Assembly (NCBI GenBank): GCA_907165065.1
Contig: OU015532.1
Location: 40,650,839-40,714,838 of the forward strand
From: Caprimulgus europaeus
Taxonomy: Eukaryota; Chordata; Aves; Caprimulgiformes; Caprimulgidae
Direction: 5' to 3'
Length of the DNA stretch: 64,000 nucleotides
Shown here: in pieces, positions 48,801-61,500 of the stretch
Layout: each line of letters opens with the position of its first letter
How positions within the stretch are numbered: position 1 is the first letter of the stretch
Notes under the pieces: generated by a model
Told to the model about the DNA's origin: nothing
What the model saw: the letters and a program-made list of their open reading frames with translations, nothing else
The model's database searches: none
Program-made: the position numbers and the translations under genes

Positions 48801-50659
48801 GAGGTGCTGAGAATGTGCGTGGCAGTGCGGAAGAAGCTCCAACTTTATTTTTGGAAGGACAGAGAGTTTCATGAACTACAGGTGAGTTGTGTTGTTTCTC
48901 TAGTCTAAGCATGCCTCAACAGGGAGGGTATTTGCTCTGTACTGCTTGCTGTGCAGTCCCTATTACTCAGAGGTACTACTGACTTTCAGAGCATTGACTC
49001 CAATTGGTTTTGCAGTGATCTAACCAGGAAGTGGCAAATAAAAGTGAAAATAAGTGGTTGAAATAACAATTAATGGCATTAATACAGTTTCATAAATTAA
49101 ATCAAAGACTGTTCTATATTTTAATATTCTGGTTGTAGTACACTTGTAGGTCAGTGAAATGTATTAGTGTGCAGCGTCTATAAATGTATACCTAACACTT
49201 ACACTATGGACACGGGTCTACTTCTACACAAAGCTTTCGAGGTTTAACAAAAGTTACTGGCAACAAGCATGGAGAACTGTACTTGTCAATACCAGAATGA
49301 TAAAAATAACCAATGGAAACAGATAGAGAATTTTTCAGTTATGCTGTTCTTTCAGGAAGTTACCAGCTAACTTGGAGCACACCTCTTTCCTGTACATGAA
49401 TCTAGTCTTTTAGTTGAATACTGCCATTGAACAGCAGAAGTCAGGAGTGTGTGGTGGGCAATATGGTGTTAAAAACAGTGCTGCCTGTTACATTCTCTTG
49501 CCAGATTTGCCTTGTAATAGCCATTTTAACCTGTTTTTCCTCTTTTCCTCAGGGAGACTTCAGTGTACCTGATGTACCAAGGTCTATGGCCTGGTGTGAA
49601 AACTCCATCTGTGTAGGCTTCAAGAGGGACTATTATCTGATACGGGTAAGACTGGGGTTGGAAATACAGTGTTTAAAAAGATTTGGGTAGCCATAGACAG
49701 TATGGAGGCTGCTCCTGTGCTCAGGGATTTAGCTAACAGACACTTAACAAAAAACAGTATCTGGTATTCTTGCTATATGTGATTTTGGAAAGGGCAGTCT
49801 AAGTCTGTCATTTTAAACTGATGTTCTGTCAGGAAGTGATCTTTTGTTTATTGCTGTTGAAACCAGTGTTTGAAGCTCTTGCAGAAAAAATACATTCGAA
49901 GAGATACATTTTGGCTTGGCAGCAATCTGTGTAAGCTCAGTTTGCATTTTATTTAATGTATTAAGCAAGGAGATAGTGCTAAAAGGGGAAAAAAGACCAA
50001 GCAGACAGTGGAGCTTAACCATTTTTTCTTTTTTGTTAATCTCTTGCTGAATTGTAGTCCTTCAGTTTGAAAATCTCTAAACTTGCTGTTGTTAATTTAG
50101 TGTTACAGTTTCCACTTATGCTTCATTTGACAGCTATTATTTGATTCTCTTTTCTGCCTTTACAACTGGCTTCTGCTGATGTTATAGGAAAATGAGGTGA
50201 AGATGAGGTGCACATGTATGTACGTGGGTGGCAACACTGATCTGTATTTAACAGGAAAACTGCACAGTAATTTTTACAGCCACTTCAAACTGACACTGCT
50301 GACAGGAGAAGTGATGCCTTTCTTCAGCCCTCTCCTAGGTTTTGATTCCTGCCATTCTAATAATATGAGCGGTTGTGCAGCTGCTTAAGCAACCAGAGTG
50401 GAGACTTGCTGTCCAAGTGTCTATTTTGTGTTGGCTCTGGTGCTTGACTGACTCATTCTTGAATGGCTTCCTTTCACTAAATAGGCAGAAAAAAATACAT
50501 ATGCTTATGGTATTGTTTTCTTCTGACTAGCTAGTTCATAGGAATGCTTGAGCTGTAAGGTAAGGGAAGCAGTAGGAACATGTAGCTGGAGTTGAGGAAA
50601 AAGATTCTCTGTTTTGGTGGTAGTGAGTTGTTAGGTCAGCTTATGAACAGCTCTTTGGA

Positions 50660-50693
<34 letters not shown>

Positions 50694-52518
50694 TTAATGG
50701 GTTCAGTTCTCTGGACAGCATGTGGGCACAAGAATGAGTGACTGGGACAAAGGAAAAGGCTAGGCAGGTTGCTAGGCTTTTATTTGTTTTTTATGTGGCA
50801 ATGCTCACTCATGCTAGAATAAAAACATGTTAAAGTTTTGGCCTGAATGAAATCTTCTGGTGTCCAGTCCAAACACTTCTTGGTGTGTGTTTGGACACTT
50901 CAGCTGATGTTGATACTGTGCACATAAACCTGTATGAACTATGTGCTCAGCTGTTACAGTATCATACATTTTAGACTTGAAAGTATTAACTCTTTATTTC
51001 CAAATGATATATAAGCAAGATAAATGATGATATGCAGAAAGTTTTATTGCTGCTCCTTAAAATTGCACTTGTCCTGTTAGTGATTAGTTTGGGTTGTAAA
51101 TCCATCTAGGGGGTTTCTGGCTTTGGTCTTATGCAGCTTTGAGATAAGGGTTATTTTGAAAAACAGGTTTAAAATTTTCTTTATTATCCTAGGTGGATGG
51201 AAAAGGATCCATCAAAGAACTGTTTCCCACAGGGAAGCAGCTGGAACCATTAGTGGCTCCTGTAGCAGATGGAAAAGTTGCAGTTGGCCAAGATGATCTA
51301 ACAGTTGTGCTCAATGAAGAAGGGATCTGTACTCAGAAATGTGCCTTGAATTGGACAGATATTCCTATAGCCATGGGTGAGAATTAGCAGTAATTTTTAA
51401 AAATTTGCTTCTTTCCTCCTTTGCATATGACAAAATTATTACATTCGTGGTATTTAGAAACTAGCTAGATTTGGAGTGTGATAGTTTCTAAATTATTTCA
51501 GGTTGTACTCTGGTAGGTTTAATGTATTTGGGTTTTTTTTTTCTTCCCCTTCTTTGCTTGTAGTCTTTATGGCTGTCTCCTACTCAGAAAACAGGAGTAT
51601 TGCGTATCTTTTTTTAAAGGGACAAGATTTGAAATGGAAGGTAGTGTGTTAAAGCACTGTAGTTCTGGGCACCTAAGTGCCACAGAAATTCCTTATGTTG
51701 AAAGATGAGCAAAAAGCCTGGAAGTAATCTGTTAGCAAATTGCTGTCAGTGTTGGGCATTGAGTTTTGTTTTTAATAAGCAAAAAGGGACACATTTCAAG
51801 GGCAAAGAGAAATTGAAGAGAAGCCTTAGTTTAAATCATGGCTTGTTTCAGGGAATACTTGAGAACAATCAACTAGGATTTTTTTCTTCTTGTTTCACTG
51901 ACAGAACACCAGCCTCCCTACATCATTGCTGTACTGCCAAGGTACGTGGAGATCCGCACTTTTGAACCCCGGCTGCTAGTACAGAGTATCGAGCTGCAGA
52001 GACCACGCTTCATCACCTCTGGAGGGTATTGAGTATAACAGAGTATTACTTTTGTCAGGCTATCTGGGGATGTGGTAGCACTCTAAAAAACTGTGAGATG
52101 AAGAGCTTTTCTAACTCCCTCAGCTTAAGAAGTGGCATTGAAGCAGTCCTTTGTTTTTTATGAACAGATGGGTAGATGCCATACCTTGAGGAGTAAATGA
52201 TAGAGTTGAGTGTCTTTGGGGATTTCTTATCACTGGAGATATATTCTTCTCCTTTCTGCTTTGCAGTATTGCTCAAGTTGTCCTTGTATCTGATAGATCT
52301 GTGTGTTAACCAAGATTGGTTTTTTTTTTTTCAGATAGGGTATTGCTACTTTCTCAGTGATGGAACTTAGTAACTGACCTTTTTGTCTTGTTTACAGCAC
52401 AAATATTATATATGTGGCAAGTAATCACTTTGTTTGGCGGCTCATTCCAGTGTCCATAGCCACACAGATCCAGCAGCTTCTGCAGGACAAGCAGTTTGAG
52501 TTGGCTTTGCAGTTGGCA
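42446..52518 (+). CDS. VPS39: VPS39 exons 1-10: CNH beta-propeller
   Basis: Residues 1-320. The blade repeats include EEWLLVGTKQGHLLLYRI, CENSICVGFKRDYYLIR, GKVAVGQDDLTVVLNEEG and FITSGGTNIIYVASNHFVWRL in part. The CNH domain contributes to Rab and membrane contacts in HOPS. The exon 2 to exon 3 junction (KDVG|CNRFEV) gives the shorter mammalian isoform. I found no in-frame counterpart of the extra residues present at this point in the longer human isoform. Confidence 0.95.
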
Positions 52519-55500
52519 GTAAGTATTCCAAAACCTTTGGGTTTGCAGCGGGTGCGCTTGTGCTGTACCTAGTCTGGAGAGTTTAACCTCCCTACTGTCT
52601 AATTTGCACAAACTGGTGAACTCTAGCCTTTTTTGACTTAAGTTTTAGTTTTGTGCTGGCATTTCTCCATAATGATCTACTGTGATTTAGGTTTTGAGAT
52701 GCCATTTTGTATGTGAAAGATTCTCTCTTACCTTTTTAATCTGTTACATTATTTTAGACTTCAAAGTAAGTTGGACTTCAGAGTCTTTAGACTGCTTGTA
52801 AATGGTTTTGCTTTGTGTGTTTTGTTTTGTCAAATGACCAGGGTTTTTTGTAGTGGCCCTCCATATTACTCCTGAAACCTAGTAATTTCTTAGAGATGCT
52901 GAAGCAGTATGTTTAATTATATTGCTCTTACTGTTTTAGGATTTTCTGGTTTCCAGAACTTCCCTGGAACTACATTAAAATGAATTAATTGCATTTTATA
53001 TTGCTAACTTGAAAAAAAAAAAATTCTGAAAAGCCAGATGAGTGAAGAGATAGTTGCTGTGATAGAGCCAATGTATAGATAACCAGAGGTAGCTTTCAAA
53101 CCTTCCAGGTTATCTCAGTGACACAATAAGTGTAGCATCTGAGAATCACCATCAGAGGTGTTCAGTTTGGAAGATTACCCTTTTTCTTCCTACTCTTTCC
53201 AAAGGGCAATAATCCTGCTATTTCTGTAGAGTGTTTCCTTCTCATTGATGAGGCACAAGAGTTTTTAATGTTCATTAATTAATTTGTATGTGTATAGGAA
53301 ATGAAAGATGATTCAGATAGTGAGAAGAGACAACAAATCCACCACATAAAGAACCTCTTCGCCTTCAACCTCTTCTGCCAGAAGCGCTTTGATGAATCCA
53401 TGCAAGTTTTTGCCAAGCTTGGTACAGGTAAATGCTTGGGTTGGCATTGAGATGGAGGAGGAATGGTTAGGAGGAATGAAATGAAGCTCACAGACTATTG
53501 TATGGCATTTTTTTGTTTGTTTTCTGTTTTGTTTTTGTTGCTTTAAAACAGTGGTATCTTGTACAAATCAGTCCCTTGTGAATGGCAAGGGAATAGCCTA
53601 GGCAGCTATTTACCTTTTTTTTTTTTTTGTGAAACTGATTATAGTACTTAATTAACTTCTGTCAGTGATTTCAGTTAAATCATGGATTTGCCCTTTTTGC
53701 AGAATATATTTGTATTGTAGGCTATTTGACAGCATGCATAGCATGTACACAGACCCTTGAAGCTGAGGATTTCAGCAGCTGAAAAGCTGCCAAAAGCCTA
53801 CTTTTAGCTTGGAATAAAAAATAAGGAACGTCTGTAGATTTGGTAAATCCTTGAACTCAGAGCAAACTGAGGACTCTTAACCTGTTTCCTGTTTCATGGA
53901 CAAAGCTGCTGAAGTCAGGAAACTTTACTGTGGTTGAAAGGCAAAATAGTTTCTGATGCCGTTCCTTTGGTTCGTGCTAGGATTATTGGAAGAACACCCG
54001 AACATACTACTGTACCATAGGACAGTGCTTAAGGCTGAGATTCTTTTATTGGTGACAGCACATCCTTGTGCATTTAAACCTAGAACTTTTACTTGTTTTG
54101 ATGGCACTTAATATCGTATTTACTTTGGAAAACTACAATGTAAAAAAAGGACTGAGAACTCAAAATACTTTGAAATTAAATGAGGGGGCAGTAATTTTGA
54201 ATTTGCTTAAACTCCATGAAAATGGATGCTCATTAGTTAGAGATGGTGCTATTCTGTTCTTGTTTCAAAAGTACAGCAAATTTTTTAAGACATTGCTTAT
54301 TCCTAGAAATCCTGTCCTACTGTCAGAGTTGTTAATGCTAGGATTCTACAAAAGGGCAGTAAAGGGATTATAATAATGGCTTATCCTCCAGGCGTGTGAA
54401 GTGCACGTGTTGGAACTCATTGTCCTTGGAGTTTGAAACAGTCTTTCTTGTGGTTCTTTTGCCTTGTTTGAGCTTCTTTTCTGTAATAAGCAAATTCTGT
54501 TATCTGGAACCTTGTGGCCATACAAGTTGACTGCAGACAGCTTTGTTGGAAAGCTAAGCTTGCTCAAAGGTTACATACATTTAAGAGTTTGCAAAAATAA
54601 TAATGTTATGAATGGTTACTAATACTAGTTATTTTTTTGCGTAGATCCCACTCATGTGATGGGTCTGTATCCTGACCTCCTGCCCACAGATTACAGGAAA
54701 CAGCTACAGTATCCCAACCCCCTGCCGGGGCTCTCTGGGGCAGAGCTGGAGAAGGCACATTTAGCTCTGATAGACTACCTAACTCAAGTGAGTGCTCCTA
54801 TGTCTATTTTTAGAGCAGAGTTATTCAGTTTTACCATACTTTCTTGGTTAACTTTGTGTAGGAAGCTGTCATGCTAGCCCTAATGGGCTGTCTTCATGGT
54901 TGGAAACTATGGCAACAGCTCCTGAGAAAGCAGGGGAACTGGACGGCGTGAGGTGCCCCACAGATACGTAGAAGGCATCACATGTGACTTTCATGAGAAC
55001 TGAACAAAATTTACTTGTGGACCAGATCTGAATTCGAGTCCAGTATTTTATTTCTAGTAGCCTTCTGAAGAGGACTTGAGCTCTTGATAATTTGTTTTTA
55101 TTTGGTGACTGTTGTGGAGGCCAACCTGTCCAGGAGACAGGTCAAAAGCATGCATTAAAAGATGGAACATGAGGTAGTGGATATTGTAACTTCCTGTCCT
55201 CCTTTATTTTGTTATAACTGGAATGTGAATTGTTCTGTTGCCGTTCTTACTAGACTAAAGGGAAGCTTGTGTCTGAAGGAGGTTAGTTTTTCTGCTTGGT
55301 AGTTCAAAACCTAAATTGTTTTCCAAACGTTTTAAATGTCTCCTGACTTCTCTAAAATGTCTCTGTTAAAGTTAACAGAGTTTCCTTCTGACTATTTTCT
55401 CAAGACTCTGTACATCTTGTGAAACTATACATTTGCCAAACAAATGTATACACCTGAATGTGGTTGGAAGGGTGATGTGTTTAATAGTAACAATAAAAAT

Positions 55501-58500
55501 TCTTCCAAAACTATTAAAACAAGTTATTAATTTGGTTTAACATAGTCTTTTTACTTGGTGGGTTATATTTGCTGAGGTGAGATGGAGAAATCTATGGCCT
55601 TTTCCTGTTAAAATTTCATTTGATGTTTGGCAGAAACGAAGTCAGCTGGTGAAGAAGCTAAATGATTCTGACCATCAGTCCAGTACCTCACCTCTCATGG
55701 AAGGAACACCAACAATCAAATCAAAAAAAAAGCTGCTACAAATCATTGATACCACCCTGTTAAAGTGTTACCTCCATGTGAGTTTCTGCCTGGCATAGAG
55801 GCCTTTTGTTTACCATGCAAACTCTGTTGGAATTTCAGGCTGAAATGTTTAAGGAGGAGGATAAGGAGCTACTTCAGGAATTCTCATGCAACTGTCTGTT
55901 CTAAAAAAAAAATAAAAAATTTGAAACTTTGGTGTTAGCTGGTTTGGTCACTGCTCAGGAAGTGATTTTATGGAATAAAGCAGATGTTTCTGGTTGCTGC
56001 CTCTGTCAAAAGAACGTGGCCGTGCATTTGTATTTTGAAGTCCGAAGGAATGCTTCTCATGTTGCCTTGTACTGTTAAATGCAGGAGAGTATGATCTTTG
56101 CTGTCAGCAGTGCTTTTCAAAGTTGATCTCTATTCTTGAAGGAGGATGATAGCTCTGATATTGTTTTCTTTGTGTCCCAACAAATTATGGAAATGAAGAT
56201 GGAACTTGTTAAACTCTCATTTCCTATGCTGTAAGGCTTATTTTTTTTTTTTCTCTTCCAACTCATGTTTTCTAGTATAAGCTTAGGAGATGCACTTTGC
56301 AAGTGTGCTTAAATGCTCCCTTCTTTTGCTTGCAGACAAATGTAGCACTGGTGGCACCATTGCTGCGTCTGGAGAACAATCACTGCCATATTGAGGAGAG
56401 TGAGCATGTACTGAAGAAGGCACACAAATATAGTGAGCTGATAATACTGTATGAGAAGAAAGGTCTGCATGAGAAAGGTAAGTATGAGGTTGGAGTGGGG
56501 AGGGGAGAAGGGATAGGGGCATGTGTTCCTAGTATTACGTTTTAACTTGTCTTCAGTAAGCAGGCAGTATTCTGAAGAGACTTTGTTTCTGGATGTCTTG
56601 CAATTAAATTGGTCTTTGTTCCTGTTACAGTTTAGTCTGTGTGTTTAAAACAAAACTTTGTTTTGTCTCCAGTAGCAGAACAGGAAAAATGCCCTTTATT
56701 GTGTTTCATGTTGGAATAATACTTGTGGTTACAAAGGAATGAAACTTTCTGTTGTTCTGCAAGCATTACAGGTACTGGTGGATCAGTCAAAGAAAGCCAA
56801 CTCACCTTTGAAGGGTCATGAAAGGACAGTGCAATATCTGCAGCATTTGGGTGAGTGTGAAGGAGAGGGTTGTTTTTTTTGAAGGTGTTACTACTGTTTG
56901 GCTTAATAGTTACTCTACTGTTCAGCAACTTTCTAGAGACTATCAAGCTAAAGGGTAACCTTATCTTGCCTGGTTTCTTCATAATGCAAACTTAAAGGAT
57001 TAGTTCACAAGCAACTTGTTGAAACTTGAATGTCTTATTGGAAAATATTCCTTATTTCTGATAAAAATTTCCATTGGTAGAAAATGTGACATAGTATTGT
57101 GAATTTTCTTCCAGTGGTGATTTACTGTCGCTGACAAAAAGAAAGTCTAACTTCTGGCTTAGGCTTTCCAGCTGAAAGTCCAATTTTTAGTTGCTGGGGC
57201 TTGTAGTATCTTTCCTGAGGTAAAGAATCCTATATGAAGTTTGTTTTCTGTGTTTAGGTAGATTTAGATAATGACCTAACAGTTGAAGTTGCTGGTCACA
57301 GCATTGTGGTAGGAACTTGCTTGGTTGTCTATTCATTGTGAACTCCCAAGTCCTTTTTTGGTTTTGCTACTTTTGAGAGTAGTCCCCTCCTAGCTAATAA
57401 TGCTATTTATTTCTAAATGCACGCCTCTTTAAAGTATCACACTACTAATTTGGGAGTGAATAGTTTATGAGAGGAAATACTTACGTTCATCTCCTAGTCT
57501 TATACTGTTGGCAAAGTTTGATATTTTTTCTATAATGACTTATTTTAAGAGCTGCTGGCTTCTGTTAGCAACATTTTATTCAATGATAATCCATAACTTA
57601 CAATGACATTGAGACCTCTCCTGTTTGTGCCATGTCTCTCTTACACTTCTTATTCATTACTGTCATATGGTAATATCATTTATCTTAGAGAAGTATAGGT
57701 ATGTTATGTTCAGCATACCACTTTACAAAATGAACTTCTAATCTTATTTAAAAAATAATAATTCATCTTGATAAATTCATCTTGATTGACCTATGTTGAC
57801 TGTTCATTTGTTGAGATTGATGATGTTTAAGACCTATAATTATCCAAGTTGTCTGGAATACTCTTCGAAAATCTTGGCAGCTTGCTAAATTTCTTCTGGA
57901 CTTTAGAAGCAGGTACTAAACTTTGTTAAAAGCTGGAAGGTTATTATCTGTCATGTAATTTCTATGCCAGTTACTTCAGTACTATGGTGCTTTACTATTT
58001 GTTATGTAGTGTTTGACCATTTGCTATAAAAGTTGTTAGGCTGGCAGGCTGGAAATGAACTGAAGGAAATTACACAAGTGAAAAGTACAGTGCTTTTTCT
58101 ACCCTAATAAAAATAAACTGTGACTTTTGGAATGTGATTAAGACAAATGAGCTTGGTTTTGGTCTGAATTGTTTGTTTGGTAGTGCTTAGTATTTGAGTT
58201 AATTTTTGCTTTTGTTTGAAATGGTGTTTGCAAAGTAATGAAATTGGGACTTTAGCCTGAAATGTGTGATTTAGTTGACTTGAGTGGGGAAAAAACCGAA
58301 CCTGATTCTTCCTGTAAACTAAGCTTTGCTGGCTCTGAAGCATCTGCTTTGTGCTGATGTCCTAGATCTTTAGGATTTTAACTTGGAGCACTGCTGCTTT
58401 TTGTATTGTAGGCACAGAAAACTTGCACTTGGTATTTTCCTACTCTGTCTGGGTGCTGAGAGATTTTCCTGAAGATGGACTGAAGGTAAGTGTGGTTGAA

Positions 58501-61500
58501 ACAAGCACTTTGCCATTGAGATTCTTAGTGTGGTGTATGGAATTGAGAGAACTGTTAGAAGCCATTTATTAATGCTAAATCCAATTAAGCATATTTTCTG
58601 TGTTCAGTACTGTGGTAAGATTAGCAGTAGATAGAGCAGGACAGCCTTTCAGTTTTTCTTATGCTTTTCCATTCTTGGAATACCTTATCTTGTTATAAGT
58701 AGCTAGGAACCTTTGATGCAGTGTTTAATGTTGTTGATACCATGCTTTTTGCACAAGAGTCTGAATGTTTAAATGTCAAACGGTAATTGGTCTTTCTTAT
58801 GTTCCCTTCCCTCTTTGATCTGTAGTTGACTTCCTGTATTTGGGAGGTGTTGGGCACTGTAAAAGAAGTGTTAACTAAGCCAGAAACAGAGATGTTTGTT
58901 AAATCTTATCAGATGCAAGATAGCTTCTGAGTTGTTGAATAATCTGCTCAATTTTTTTTTTATACTTCTTGTGCTTACTCTTTGGACATATGTGATGATA
59001 TGCTGGGCTCTAGTGCACTTAAGTCACCATTCTGTGAATAAAATTTTGTTTAACAGATATTTACAGAAGACCTTCCTGAAGTGGAAGCTTTGCCACGAGA
59101 CAAAGTGCTCAGTTTCTTGATAGAAAATTTTAAAAGCTTGACTATTCCTTATCTGGTAAGAACTCAGGATCTACTAGTGCATTATATTCAGTACAACACA
59201 TTACATGTAAGACTTTAGTTCTCCGGGCTTGGAGCCTGATGCTGTATTAGAGAATGCTAGCTTTGCCATAAGTTAAGAAACTTATGTGCAAAGAAAAAGG
59301 GATGAAAATTTATTAAATCCTCAAGTCAAACTTGGTAAAGGTAAGCATGGAACTGTTGCTTGCTTGTAACAAATTACTTCTCAGAGGAGGAGTCTCTAAC
59401 TGAACATGGTCATGTATTTACAGGAACACATCATTCATGTCTGGGAAGAAACTGGTGCAGACTTTCACAACTGTCTGATCCAGCTGTACTGTGAAAAAGT
59501 GCAGGGCTTAATGAAAGAATATCTCCATTCTTTCCCTGCAGGTATGTTTAGCCTTTTCTAGTGGGAAGACCAGGGGCATGGGAAAGCACGGGGGAGCCTT
59601 CACAGTGTGTTGTTGTAAGCCTTCCGTGTTCACATCCAGAAGAAGATATCCCAAGTGATGAAGGAACTGGAACAACAGAAGTTGTGGGTTTGCAGGGAAG
59701 TCTAGTTTATTGCCTCTCTAGTGATCTTAAGGGACTAAGGGATGCTTTGTTTATGATTAATTGGAATGGCAGCTGCTGCTCCCTGAATTCTGCATGTTAA
59801 GGGTAGAGAAGGGTCTTGAATAACTAAATCTCTTGTTTAACCAACCACTTGATGTGTTTTAGGGAGGTGAAGTAATTTGGCAGGTGCACCAGAATCCCAG
59901 CCCATGTAACAATTTCATCAGCATTTGGTTTCTCCTCATAATTATTTGTTTCTTTATCCTCTTCTGTGTACTGGAGTAGTGAAATAGTTGTGATGCTGTA
60001 GCTTATGTTATTTTCTTCTGTATAGATAAAACTTCAGTGCCTGCTGGGGAGGAAGGAGGAGACTTGGGGGATTACCGGAAAAAGCTTCTACTTTTTCTGG
60101 AGAAGTCTAGTTGGTATGAACCTAGTCGACTAATTAGTGACTTCCCCTTTGATGGTGAGTTCAGTTTCCATAGGTTAAAAAAAAACCAAAAACAACAACA
60201 ACAACAAAACAAACAAACAAAACCAAACCAAAACCCAACCAACCCCTAGCTTACTGCATTGTACAGCAAAATTCCTCACTTACTGTAGAATCACAGTAAC
60301 TAAAAACAGAGAGGATGGATGTATCTGTAGCTGTAAGCCACTGGTGTGTATACAAACTCTGTTTTTGCTGGCACAGTTTTGTTTACCAGTCTCTACTGGA
60401 TTCTTGTAACTTGGCCCAAGACCTTGTGGTGTCTCACATCACTTAAATATTTAGCCTGACTTTGTAATGAGCCTGAATAGCTCGTGGATTTGAAGTTTGT
60501 TTCTTATAGTTCCTTAAGAATTCATAAAATGTTATTGAGACTAGTGTGAAGTAGACTTACAGTCTCAGTGTAACTTTAACCTATGCTCAGACTATAGTTT
60601 ACAGTTTCTTCTGTTAGTCTGATCACTAACTTAGGTTGTCGTTTCTCTGTGTAGCTATTGACTAATCCTTCATGCTATCACTAGGTCTCCTAGAAGAACG
60701 TGCTCTGCTCCTGGGTCGTATGGGGAAGCATGAACAAGCTCTGTTTATTTATGTTCATATTTTGAAGGACACCAACATGGCTGAAAAGTAAGAGCTTTTT
60801 TTTTTTTAAAGACCTAGTTTGCTTACTGCTCTGTGGATAGGATGTGTAGTGAAATACCCTGTATGTGGAGCATGAACACTGTAAGCCTTCAGGATCTTCT
60901 GGGTTTCTGTGTTTTTTTGACCTTTAGGCTTTTCCAGGTATCTGTTCATTACAGATGATAATGCTGTCCTCTTGAGGTTTACCTTTTCATACATTTGATA
61001 TTTCACTTTAGAGCACTTAAGATCAATATGACTGTCATCAGTGAGCTCTTTGTTTCCACTTGTCCTTAGCTCGTGAACTTCTGTATGTTGTTTTGCTTCT
61101 TTTCTCTTTGGAGAGACATTCACTAGCCTAGATGCAAAGTTAAGCTCCTTCAGTTAGCAGAATTCTTCATTTTTACACAGCTGAATTAAATTTCATTTCT
61201 GCATGAAAGCTGTCTAAGTTGATTGTAAGTGGGTGACTTGCACAAACCTCCATTTTCTCAGCATTGTAATGTGGAGTAAATGGTGTAACTTCGTTGTGCA
61301 AGTTGATTAATTGATCAGAATTGGATGTACAGTCACCCAACTTGGATGGCTTCAGTAATCAAAGCATTTAAATGATAATTTCTATGGTCTGATTCTCTGG
61401 GTTCCAAAACTGTCCCTGCATTTCACTTGATTCTTCTCTGTTCTAGCTACTGCCATAAACATTATGACAGAAACAAAGATGGGAACAAAGATGTAAGTAG

